Shown here piece after piece: positions 49,401-56,410 of a stretch of 64,000 nucleotides of DNA (position 1 is its first letter; each line of letters opens with the position of its first letter). Origin of the DNA: Azorhizobium sp943371865 (GTDB lineage Bacteria; Pseudomonadota; Alphaproteobacteria; Rhizobiales; Xanthobacteraceae); NCBI RefSeq assembly GCF_943371865.1, contig NZ_CALRWL010000010.1:62001-126000 (forward strand), written 5' to 3'. Position numbers and translations under genes: made by a program. The notes under the pieces are model-generated. The model was not told where the DNA came from. It ran no database searches and worked only from the letters and a program-made list of their open reading frames with translations.

Positions 49401-50018
49401 CAGAATGAGGTGACGTTCGCCGATTTCTCCAAGATGTTCGCGCCGGGCGGCCTGCTGGACAAGTTTTTCGACAAGCAGCTCAAGCCGTTCGTGGACACCG
49501 GCTCGGCGCCGTGGAAACTGCTGGCCAATGCCGGGGCGCGGCCGGACATCTCGCCTGCGGCCCTGGGCTATTTCGAGCAGGCCTCCCGGATCCGCGCCAT
49601 GTTCTTTGCGGCGGGGGCCACCGCGCCGCAGCTGGACTTCGAAATCGTCCCCACGCGGCTGGATCCGGCGGCGCTGCGGGTGCGGCTGGATATCGACGGC
49701 CAGGCGCTGGTGTATCAATATGGCCCGACCTTGCCGCTGGCGGTGAAATGGCCGGGGGCGAGCGGGGTGATGCGGGTGGAATTCGGCAATCAGGAGCCGG
49801 GCCAACCGGCGGCGGTCAGCGTGACCGGGCCGTGGGCGCTGTTCCGGTTCCTGAATGCGCGCGGGCTGTCGCGCATCAATGCCAACAGCTTCGCGTTCAA
49901 CGTCAATCTCGGGCCGCGGTCCGCAAGCTTCACGCTGGAGGCGTCGTCGGTGAACAATCCGTTCCGCCAGAACCCGCTGACAGGCTTCCGCTGCCTGCCG
50001 TCGCTGGTGCCGTCCTAG
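46467..50018 (+). CDS. tssM: T6SS membrane protein TssM (IcmF)
   Basis: This 1183-residue protein spans from the cytoplasm to TssJ through the periplasm. Two N-terminal helices (about 11-37 and 48-72) are followed by a cytoplasmic NTPase-like domain with an intact Walker A, GLPGSGKTSLIRGSG, near residue 142. In many TssM proteins this motif is lost, so ATP binding is possible here. A third helix lies at about 453-478 (LLFGITGLGALLAIGLTAWW), then the long periplasmic domain that contacts TssJ. The C-terminal part contains a DUF1215-like segment ending in NPFRQNPLTGFRCLPSL. The gene follows tssL by 27 bp. Confidence 0.96.
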   Translation: MRAMTNILTSRGFWRWVVLTVVTVGLAAAIWFLGPKLEVAGDAPLADILPRALCLVLVLLVDVLIVLSWHWRREPKGQAMPGGSNGARAVVPTAPDGKAEGQITAMEQGMARALGVLRSMRESRRWGHSYVYQLPWYLVFGLPGSGKTSLIRGSGLRFPITEGRSGAGQMIAQGVNSAFFFTDDAVLVDTEGPFRPDGSVAPGGNPIWNGFVGLIKKYRARQPINGLILTLSLPDLERWSETERHAQGTEFRHQLVALQARLKVRFPIYIALTKVDSVPGFHAFFEGISPEERNGVFGLTLPLCDENAQTKDGESIFTFIDREYFNLMKWQLPRVLERVNTQSDPVRGFDTFMFLPQMATLKPIICDFLEIMFKPNGYERPLLLRGMYFTSADTQESDAKPHYRLIQSERAKDAVAGERRRIGYFIHDALEKVVFGEAGLVEVDPDVQRRQKRLLFGITGLGALLAIGLTAWWTVSFIDNRNLLLQVGRSAEKIEPLISALGNDPTVSVPGREDFSTVLPVLTALAALPTGWNERDKPVPLQMTGGLNQERFLAPVTRTEYTDALQTLFLHRLEAMMQRQIEDNLTKPSNLYGALMVYLMFGGAGPMDKDLVQEWMRREWSVAYPGPGQAPLRAALAVQLTNLLEAGFPPIEMNVGLIVRARAVLNQYPTAERGLAIIQNLPEVKNLQPWTVAESAGPLASYALVRRSGKTLAEGISGMYTADNFFSVILPAIAKAAEVLVHEDWVRTPVNNSTPTLVRLTRLKSDMLNLYTSDYAAEWEALLSDVTLAPFSNLQQEMAVLQSVVGPPSPLKLYLTAVAQQTTLTPPAPPVTVPGASAAKAELSNLLSSAPSPGQAVTNRFSGLHQFTNGTPAPVDDVIKALAQLRMVIGPAASMGDASPAQVTELTSGASFAQIMGQLKLSTLSAPPAIADSIMSLVRQTSTIANAGVREDLNTTWKAQVLPFCQAAINGRYPFENAQNEVTFADFSKMFAPGGLLDKFFDKQLKPFVDTGSAPWKLLANAGARPDISPAALGYFEQASRIRAMFFAAGATAPQLDFEIVPTRLDPAALRVRLDIDGQALVYQYGPTLPLAVKWPGASGVMRVEFGNQEPGQPAAVSVTGPWALFRFLNARGLSRINANSFAFNVNLGPRSASFTLEASSVNNPFRQNPLTGFRCLPSLVPS

Positions 50019-50108
50019 ACCGGCACGGTTCAAGCGGCGGTGATCACCTCGTCGTTTGACCCCCGTGTCACATCAATGTTTTGGTGTACCGCCTAGCCTT
50101 TTTGACCG

Positions 50109-50124
50109 ATAAGCTTTGGCTTAT
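50109..50124. other. Stem-loop in the tssM-tssA gap
   Basis: The 179-bp gap between tssM and tssA contains an AT-richer segment with the inverted repeat ATAAGC-TTTG-GCTTAT, followed by GTTTTA. It is preceded by TTGACC at 50102-50107. It could be a weak terminator for tssM or part of a promoter for the tssA-tssG block; the spacing to a -10-like TATGTT (14 bp) is too short for a good sigma-70 promoter. Confidence 0.35.
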
Positions 50125-50197
50125 GTTTTAGCAGAAATGCGCAGTCCACTTTGTCATCACCGTTCAGCCGTTTTGCCTCAGGCCTGCTTGGATCTCC

Positions 50198-51328
50198 ATG
50201 CTCCCGACCTGCACCTTTGAAACCGACGCCCTGCTGCAGCCCATCAGCGAAGAGGCCCCCTGCGGGACCGATCCGCGGGCGGACGGCTCGCCGACCGCGC
50301 GCTATCTCCAGGCCAAAGACGCCCGCGCCGCCGCACGGCGCGCCGAGCGCGCCAATGACGTGGATGGCGAAGGCGCGCCGCCGCGCCAGGAATGGGCCGA
50401 GGTGGTGGAACTCACCGGCGCCATCCTGATCGAAGAGGCCAAGGATCTGGAGGTCGCCGCGTGGCTGGTGGAGGGCCTGGTGCGCGTGGACGGCCTCGCT
50501 GGCTTCTATACCGGGCTGAAGGTGGCCGAAGGGCTGGTGAACGCGTTCTGGGACGGGATCTTCCCGCAGCCGGACGAGGACGGCGAAGAGCCGCGGCTGA
50601 TGCCGTTCATCGGTCTGAACGGGGCCGACGGGCAGGGAATCCTGATCCAGCCGCTGCGCATGATCCCGGTGACCGGCGGCGGCACCGCCTATGCCTTCTG
50701 GCAATATGAGCAGGCGCTCGATATCAGCCATATCACCGACGAGGCCAAGCGCGAGGCCCGGCTGGCCAGCGGCGGTCCGGTGCTTGATGCCATCACCCAG
50801 GCGGTGCAGGCGACGCCGGCGAGCTTCTATCGCCAGCTGGTGGTGGACCTGCAAGGCTGCCTGACGGCGCTGGATGAGCTCTCCAGTGCGTTTTCCGCCC
50901 GCGTCGGCGTGGATGCGCCCCCCGCCGGCAGCCTGCGCAACGTGCTGAACAGCATGTTGGATGCGGTCAATGTTTTTGCAGCCGACAAGCTTGCGCAATC
51001 GGCCCAGTCGGCGGAAATTGCGGCGGCGGAAGTGGGAGGGGCGGACGGATCCACGGCGGACGGGGACGTGGGTTCGGCGTCAGTTTCATCCGGGGCGCTC
51101 TCCAATCGGGAAGAGGCGTTCCGGCAGCTTCTGAGCGTTGCAGCTTATTTTCGCAAGACTGAGCCCCATTCGCCCATCTCCTACAGTCTTGAGGAGATCG
51201 TGCGGCGCGGGCGCATGAACCTTGGGCAATTGCTCGAGGAATTGATCGTCGACGCCGACGCCCGCCGCTACTTCTATATCGCCTCGGGCCTGAAGGCCCC
51301 GGCGCCGGCCGCGGACAGCGACGGTTAA
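50198..51328 (+). CDS. tssA: T6SS protein TssA
   Basis: This 376-residue protein starts and caps sheath-tube assembly at the baseplate. The N-terminal ImpA domain contains LLQPISEEAPCGTDPRAD, an almost invariant TssA opening, and LVEGLVRVDGLAGFYTGLKV. The C-terminal domain, with REEAFRQLLSVAAYFRKTEPHSPISY, is the short TssA class. The middle is a variable linker rich in Ser, Gly and Asp (about 265-310). It begins after a 179-bp gap and probably opens a second transcription block containing the sheath and baseplate genes. Confidence 0.95.
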   Translation: MLPTCTFETDALLQPISEEAPCGTDPRADGSPTARYLQAKDARAAARRAERANDVDGEGAPPRQEWAEVVELTGAILIEEAKDLEVAAWLVEGLVRVDGLAGFYTGLKVAEGLVNAFWDGIFPQPDEDGEEPRLMPFIGLNGADGQGILIQPLRMIPVTGGGTAYAFWQYEQALDISHITDEAKREARLASGGPVLDAITQAVQATPASFYRQLVVDLQGCLTALDELSSAFSARVGVDAPPAGSLRNVLNSMLDAVNVFAADKLAQSAQSAEIAAAEVGGADGSTADGDVGSASVSSGALSNREEAFRQLLSVAAYFRKTEPHSPISYSLEEIVRRGRMNLGQLLEELIVDADARRYFYIASGLKAPAPAADSDG

Positions 51329-51400
51329 GCGGCGGACCGCAGCGTGGGCCAGAGGCTCTGCAAGATTTTTAGGTGTTCAAAGGCAAAGGGGTGAAGCGCG

Positions 51401-51919
51401 ATGGCCAGTGTTCACGAGAAGCTCAACCGGGTGCGCAAACCGCGCGTCCACATCACCTATGATGTGGAAACCGAAGGCGCTGTGGTCGAGAAGGAACTGC
51501 CCTTCGTGGTCGGCGTTCTCGGCGACTTCTCCGGCGACCCCACGGAGCCGCTGAAGCCCCTGAATGATCGCAAGTTCATTCAGATCGATCGCGATAATTT
51601 CGACCAGATCCTGGCCCGCATGACCCCGGGGCTGAAGCTCAAGGTGGACAACACCCTGGCCGACGACGGCAGCCAGATGACGGTCGAGCTGGGCTTCAAG
51701 TCCATGGACGACTTCGATCCCGCGTCGGTGGTGGCCCGCGTGGAGCCCCTGCGCAAGCTGATGGAAGCCCGCGACCAGCTGCGCGACCTGCTGTCCAAGG
51801 CGGATCGCTCGGAAAATCTGGAGAATCTGCTGGAGCAGATCCTCACCAAGGAAGAAGACCTGAAGACCTTGAGCGGTCAGCTCGGCATCGAGACTGCCCC
51901 CGAAAAGAAGGAGGGCTGA
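51401..51919 (+). CDS. tssB: T6SS sheath small subunit TssB (VipA)
   Basis: This 172-residue protein pairs with TssC to form the contractile sheath. The N-terminus EKLNRVRKPRVHITYDVETEGAV, the segment LPFVVGVLGDFSGDP and the C-terminal helix (NLENLLEQILTKEEDLKTL) are TssB signatures. The ATG at 51401 has GGGGTGAAG upstream. tssC follows after only 4 bp, ensuring balanced expression. Confidence 0.97.
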   Translation: MASVHEKLNRVRKPRVHITYDVETEGAVVEKELPFVVGVLGDFSGDPTEPLKPLNDRKFIQIDRDNFDQILARMTPGLKLKVDNTLADDGSQMTVELGFKSMDDFDPASVVARVEPLRKLMEARDQLRDLLSKADRSENLENLLEQILTKEEDLKTLSGQLGIETAPEKKEG

Positions 51920-51923
51920 GATC

Positions 51924-53426
51924 ATGGCTGACGCACAGGCTCAAGACGGCGCCGCCCCGGAAGCCGCAGCTTCCGAAGCCGCCGCTGGCACCGCCAGCTT
52001 CCTCGATCAGGCCATCGCTGCCACCAAGCAGACCGATCCTGACCGCACCACCGAACTGCTGCGCACCTTTACCCGCGAAGCGCTCGCCGGGACGGTGACC
52101 TATTCGAAGAATCTGTCGCAGACCATCAACAATGCCATCAAGGGCATTGATGCGAAGATTTCCACCCAGCTCAACGCCATCATGCACCACCCGGACTTCC
52201 AGAAGCTGGAAGGTACCTGGCGGGGCCTGAACTATCTGGTGATGAATTCCGAGACCGGCACCGGCCTCAAGATCCGCGTCATCAACTGCACCAAGCGCGA
52301 GCTCTACAAGAGCCTGACGAAGTCGTCGGAGTTCGACCAGAGCACCATCTTCAAGAAGATCTATGAGACCGAGTTCGGCAGCCCCGGCGGCGAGCCCTAT
52401 GGGGCCCTCATCGGCGACTATGAATTCACCAACCATCCCGAAGACGTCGAGCTGCTGACCCAGGTCTCCAGCGTTGCCGCAGCGGCGTTCGCGCCGTTCA
52501 TTGCGGCGGCCAGCCCCAAGCTGTTCGGCTTCGACGACTACACCGAACTGTCCAAGCCGCGCGATCTGGAAAAGATCTTCGACACCATCGAATATGCCAA
52601 ATGGCGCAGCTTCCGCGACAGCGAGGATTCCCGCTTCGTCACGCTGGCCCTGCCGCGCACCCTGTCGCGTTTGCCCTATGGCGCCGACACCAAGCCGGTC
52701 GAGGCCTTCGATTATGAGGAAGCCCCGATCGTGAATGGCGTGCCCCACGCCATGCACCACAGCGAATACACCTGGATGAACTCGGCCTATGTGCTGGGTG
52801 CGCGCCTCACCGACGCGTTCGCGCAGCATGGATGGTGCACCGCCATCCGCGGCGCCGAGGGCGGCGGCAAGGTGGAAAACCTGCCGAGCCACGTCTTCAT
52901 CTCCGATGATGGCGACAGCGATCAGCAGTGCCCCACCGAGATCGGCATCACCGATCGGCGCGAGGCCGAACTGTCCAAGCTCGGCTTCCTGCCCCTGTGC
53001 CATTACAAGGGCACGGACTATGCGGTGTTCTTCGGTGGCCAGACCACGCAGAAGCCCAAGAAGTACGACCGGCCGGAAGCCACCTCCAATGCGGCCATCT
53101 CGGCGCGTCTGCCGTACATGATGGCCACCTCCCGCTTCGCCCATTATCTGAAGATCATGGGCCGCGACAAGGTCGGCTCCTTCATGGAAGCCAGCGATTG
53201 CGAGGCGTGGCTGAACCGCTGGATCATCAACTATGTCAACGGCAATCCCGAAGCCGGCCAGGACATGAAGGCCAAATATCCGCTGGCGGAAGCCAAGGTG
53301 GAAGTGCGCGAGATCCCCGGCAAGCCGGGCTCGTACAACGCCGTGGCCTGGCTGCGTCCGTGGCTGCAGATGGAAGAGTTGACCGCCTCGCTGCGCATGG
53401 TCGCCCGCATCCCGACGGTGGGCTGA
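51924..53426 (+). CDS. tssC: T6SS sheath large subunit TssC (VipB), first copy
   Basis: This 500-residue sheath subunit has the expected core: KLEGTWRGLNYLVMNSETG, SSEFDQSTIFKKIYETEFGSPGGEPYGALIGDYEF and PKLFGFDDYTELSKPRDL. Its C-terminus is LQMEELTASLRMVARIP. It forms the rings that surround the Hcp tube and are recognised by TssH. It is directly followed by a second, divergent TssC. Of the two it is the closer match to the standard TssC sequence and is probably the main subunit. Confidence 0.97.
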   Translation: MADAQAQDGAAPEAAASEAAAGTASFLDQAIAATKQTDPDRTTELLRTFTREALAGTVTYSKNLSQTINNAIKGIDAKISTQLNAIMHHPDFQKLEGTWRGLNYLVMNSETGTGLKIRVINCTKRELYKSLTKSSEFDQSTIFKKIYETEFGSPGGEPYGALIGDYEFTNHPEDVELLTQVSSVAAAAFAPFIAAASPKLFGFDDYTELSKPRDLEKIFDTIEYAKWRSFRDSEDSRFVTLALPRTLSRLPYGADTKPVEAFDYEEAPIVNGVPHAMHHSEYTWMNSAYVLGARLTDAFAQHGWCTAIRGAEGGGKVENLPSHVFISDDGDSDQQCPTEIGITDRREAELSKLGFLPLCHYKGTDYAVFFGGQTTQKPKKYDRPEATSNAAISARLPYMMATSRFAHYLKIMGRDKVGSFMEASDCEAWLNRWIINYVNGNPEAGQDMKAKYPLAEAKVEVREIPGKPGSYNAVAWLRPWLQMEELTASLRMVARIPTVG

Positions 53427-53454
53427 TCGCGGATCGCGCAGGGAGGGCATCTGC

Positions 53455-55029
53455 TTGATATCCGTGGATGCCGCCTCGCATCTCTCGGACCCGGAGGCGC
53501 AATCCTCCGGGCCCGACAGTTCTGAACCCGGCCCCGCACGCGTGGCGCTGCGGCGGGAAGCCGTCGCCATGGCCGTGGGTCGCCTCGACGATGCGCCCCT
53601 GGCGGCTTTCGTGGCGGAGACGGATCCCGCCCGCGCCCTGCGCGCCTGGTTCGGCGACGATGTCGCCCACCTGACCAGCGGCTCAGCCCTCGCCGGGGTG
53701 ATCGACCGGGACATCGCCCTGCTCGACGAGTTGCTGACCGACCAATTGAATGCCGTGCTGCACCATGAGCGCTTCCGGGCCATGGAGGCCTCGTGGCGCG
53801 GGCTGGCCTATCTGTGCGCCTCCGCTCTGGGGACGCAGGACGTGGTGGTTCGGGTCCTGAACCTGTCCTGGCAGGAAGTGTGCGCCGATTTCGATCGGGC
53901 CGCGGACTTCGACCAGAGCCATCTGTTCACCAAGGTCTATAGCGAAGAATTCGGCATGCCCGGCGGCCAGCCGTTCGGGGTGCTGCTGTGCGACTATGAG
54001 GTGCAGCATCGCCCGACCCCCGACCACCGCACCGATGATGTCACCGCTTTGAGCGGCTTGGCTGCCGTGGCCGCGGCGGCGTTTGCGCCGGCGATCCTCT
54101 CCGCCTCGCCGCAATTGCTGGGCATCGACAGCTTTTCCGAGCTGAGCCGGCTGCAAAGCATCAGCGGCGTCTACCGGGCACAGGAATATATCCGCTTCGA
54201 GCGCATGCGCGCGGGCGACGACGTGCGCTTCCTCGGCCTGGTGATGCCGCGGATCCTCATGCGCAAGCCCTACAGCCAGGATGGCGTGTCCGGCGTGGGC
54301 TTCCGCTATCGGGAGGACATCCGCGGCCTGACCGAGGATGACATGTGCTGGGGCAGCGCGGTCTATGCCCTCGGCGAGGTGCTCATCCGCGCCTTCGACC
54401 AGCACGGCTGGTTCGCGGACATCTGCGGCACCCATCGCGACGAGATCGATTACGGGCTCGTCACCGGGGTGCGTGCCCCGAGCGCGGAGACCGACGCGCC
54501 AGGGGTGGTGGAGCGCTTCGGCAGCCAGCTCGTGCTCTCCGACGAAACCGAATACGAATTGTGGCAGATGGGCATCATGACCCTGAACGTCTGCAAGGGC
54601 ACCCCGTACCTGGCGTTCAAATCCAGCCCGTCCCTGCAGAGCGTGCCCAACAGCCGGCTGCATTCCATCGCCAATGTGAACGCGCATATGTCGGCGATGC
54701 TGCGCTACATTTTCTGCGTGTCGCGCTTTGCCCATTACGTGAAGGTGAAGATCCGTGACAAGCTGGGCGCCTATGTGAACGCCGATGCCTGCGAGCGCGA
54801 ATTGCAGACCTGGCTGCATTCCTATTGCCTCGGCAATGACGATGCGGGCGCCGAGATGAAGGCCCGCTATCCGCTGCGGGAGGCGACGGTGGAAGTGCGC
54901 GCCGTGCCCAGCCGGCCGGGCTCGTTTGCCTGCGTCATGCATCTGCGGCCGCATTTTCAGCTCGACCAGATCTTTACCAGCTTCAAACTGGTGACCGACG
55001 TGGCCATCGCCCCGTTGCGCGCCGGATGA
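53455..55029 (+). CDS. TssC paralogue (ImpD/TssC41-type sheath protein)
   Basis: This 524-residue protein is homologous to the upstream TssC (it shares MEASWRGLAYLCASALG, DFDQSHLFTKVYSEEFGMPGG and SPQLLGIDSF), but is divergent and has a longer polar N-terminus. Paired TssC proteins are known from Agrobacterium tumefaciens, where TssC40 and TssC41 are encoded together; this gene corresponds to the ImpD position. The start TTG at 53455 is supported by GGGAGGG about eight bases upstream; GTG at 53464 is a less likely alternative. The C-terminal segment with FACVMHLRPHFQLDQIFTS suggests the fold is complete. Its specific role is not established here. Confidence 0.88.
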   Translation: MISVDAASHLSDPEAQSSGPDSSEPGPARVALRREAVAMAVGRLDDAPLAAFVAETDPARALRAWFGDDVAHLTSGSALAGVIDRDIALLDELLTDQLNAVLHHERFRAMEASWRGLAYLCASALGTQDVVVRVLNLSWQEVCADFDRAADFDQSHLFTKVYSEEFGMPGGQPFGVLLCDYEVQHRPTPDHRTDDVTALSGLAAVAAAAFAPAILSASPQLLGIDSFSELSRLQSISGVYRAQEYIRFERMRAGDDVRFLGLVMPRILMRKPYSQDGVSGVGFRYREDIRGLTEDDMCWGSAVYALGEVLIRAFDQHGWFADICGTHRDEIDYGLVTGVRAPSAETDAPGVVERFGSQLVLSDETEYELWQMGIMTLNVCKGTPYLAFKSSPSLQSVPNSRLHSIANVNAHMSAMLRYIFCVSRFAHYVKVKIRDKLGAYVNADACERELQTWLHSYCLGNDDAGAEMKARYPLREATVEVRAVPSRPGSFACVMHLRPHFQLDQIFTSFKLVTDVAIAPLRAG

Positions 55030-55043
55030 CGAAATGCCCACAG

Positions 55044-55126
55044 ACCGATCCGACCGGCGCGCACCGCCATCGGATCGGTAAAGCCGATCTCTCGTAGCCA
55101 CTTAGAGCCTGATCGCCTCAGGCTCT
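55044..55126 (+). other. Two perfect inverted repeats between the second tssC and tagJ
   Basis: The 110-bp gap holds ACCGATCCGA / TCGGATCGGT (55044-55053 and 55070-55079, 10-bp arms, 16-nt loop) and AGAGCCTGA / TCAGGCTCT (55104-55112 and 55118-55126, 9-bp arms, loop TCGCC). The second ends immediately before TTGGAG, the ribosome-binding site of tagJ, so folding could limit its translation. Confidence 0.65.
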
Positions 55127-55139
55127 TGGAGATGACCCC

Positions 55140-55949
55140 ATGTCGCTTTCCGCGCTGAAATTGTTCGAAGCCGGCCGCCTCCGCGAGGCGATCGCCGCCA
55201 GCAATGAAGAGGTCAAGGCCGCGCCCCTGGACATCCAGCGGCGCAGCCAGCTGGCGGAGTTCCTCTGCGTGGCCGGCGATCTGGAGCGCGCCGAGCGCCA
55301 GTTCGACGCCATCGCCACCCAGGACCCCACCACCGCGGTGCGGGTCGCGGGCCTGCGCCAGTTGATCCGGGCCGACATGGCCCGCCAGCAGGTGTGGACG
55401 GAAGGCCGCTCGCCCGAATTCGCCGCGCCCCCGCCGGAGCATGTGGCGCTGCGCCTGGAGGCCCTGATGCATCTGCGCGAGGGCCGCTCCGAGGAAGGCT
55501 GGGCCGCGCTGGCCCGCGCCGAGGCGGCGCGCCCGCCGGTCAGCGGCACCCATGACGGGGTGCCGTTCGAGGATTTCCGCGATCTCGACGATCTCACCGC
55601 CGGCATCTTCGAAGTGATGACGGTGACCGGCAAGTATTTCTGGATTCCCCTGGAGCAGGTGGACGAAGCGGTGTTCACCGCGCCGACCCGGCCGCTGGAT
55701 TCCGCCTGGTGCACGGTGCGCATGAGCGTGCGCGGCGGCCCCGAAGGCGAGGTGATGGTGCCCGCCACCTATCCGGTGCGGTCCGGGGAGGTGAGCGAGG
55801 CACTGAAGCTGGGCCGGGAAACCGACTGGGTGGAAGCGGGCGCCGATTGCGTGTTCGGCCAGGGCCAGCGCTGCTTCCTGGTCGGCGAGGAAAGCCTGCC
55901 GATCCTCAACCTGCGGACCCTCACCTTCACGGCGCCCGCGAGCGCATGA
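55140..55949 (+). CDS. tagJ: T6SS accessory protein TagJ (ImpE)
   Basis: This 269-residue protein has an N-terminal helical TPR-like part (SALKLFEAGRLREAIAASNEEVK to LVAGDL-type repeats) and a C-terminal beta-rich domain with DDLTAGIFEVMTVTGKYFWIPLEQV and TYPVRSGEVSEALKLGRETDW, the ImpE/TagJ signatures. In other bacteria TagJ binds the sheath subunit TssB and influences ClpV recycling. TTGGAG lies eight bases before ATG 55140, just after a 9-bp hairpin. It is coupled to tssE by an ATGA overlap. Confidence 0.92.
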   Translation: MSLSALKLFEAGRLREAIAASNEEVKAAPLDIQRRSQLAEFLCVAGDLERAERQFDAIATQDPTTAVRVAGLRQLIRADMARQQVWTEGRSPEFAAPPPEHVALRLEALMHLREGRSEEGWAALARAEAARPPVSGTHDGVPFEDFRDLDDLTAGIFEVMTVTGKYFWIPLEQVDEAVFTAPTRPLDSAWCTVRMSVRGGPEGEVMVPATYPVRSGEVSEALKLGRETDWVEAGADCVFGQGQRCFLVGEESLPILNLRTLTFTAPASA

Positions 55950-56410
55950 ACGGGCCGGGCTCGCGCACCTCGCTGGGGCTGTCGATCGTCGATCGGCTGC
56001 TGGATGACGAGCGCCCGTCGGTGCTCGCCTTCCGCGATGGGTTGCGCCGGGACATCGAGGATCTGCTGAACACCGAGTGGCGGGTGACCGGATGGTCGGC
56101 GGACCTGACCGAACTGGACTCCTCGCTGCTGAATTACGGCATCATGTCGCTGTCCACGGTCAATCTCTCCACCGAGCAGCGGCGGGCACAGGTGGTGAAG
56201 GAGATCGGTGATATCATCCGGCGGTGGGAGCCGCGGCTCGAGAACATGCGTGTTTCGGTCCTGCCCAATATCGATTCCGGCGACCGCTCGCTGCGCATGC
56301 GCATCGATGCGGAGGTCACCGTCGATTCATCGCCCGAGGTCCTGGTGTTCGATACCGTGATCGATCCCGTCGCCAATTCGATTGTCCTGAAGAGCGCCCG
56401 CAGTGAGTGA
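55946..56410 (+). CDS. tssE: T6SS baseplate protein TssE (gp25-like)
   Basis: This 154-residue protein is a homologue of phage T4 gp25, a baseplate component that starts sheath polymerisation. Key segments are IVDRLLDDERPSV, GLRRDIEDLLNTEWR, SLLNYGIMSL and EPRLENMRVSVLPN, followed by a terminal strand. ATG 55946 overlaps the TagJ stop. It overlaps tssF by 8 bp, whose start is GTG at 56403. Confidence 0.95.
   Translation: MNGPGSRTSLGLSIVDRLLDDERPSVLAFRDGLRRDIEDLLNTEWRVTGWSADLTELDSSLLNYGIMSLSTVNLSTEQRRAQVVKEIGDIIRRWEPRLENMRVSVLPNIDSGDRSLRMRIDAEVTVDSSPEVLVFDTVIDPVANSIVLKSARSE

Noticed and set aside
50102..50127. TTGACC and TATGTT as a sigma-70 promoter for tssA
   Set aside because: The spacer is only 14 bp. 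The element is listed just as a stem-loop of uncertain role.
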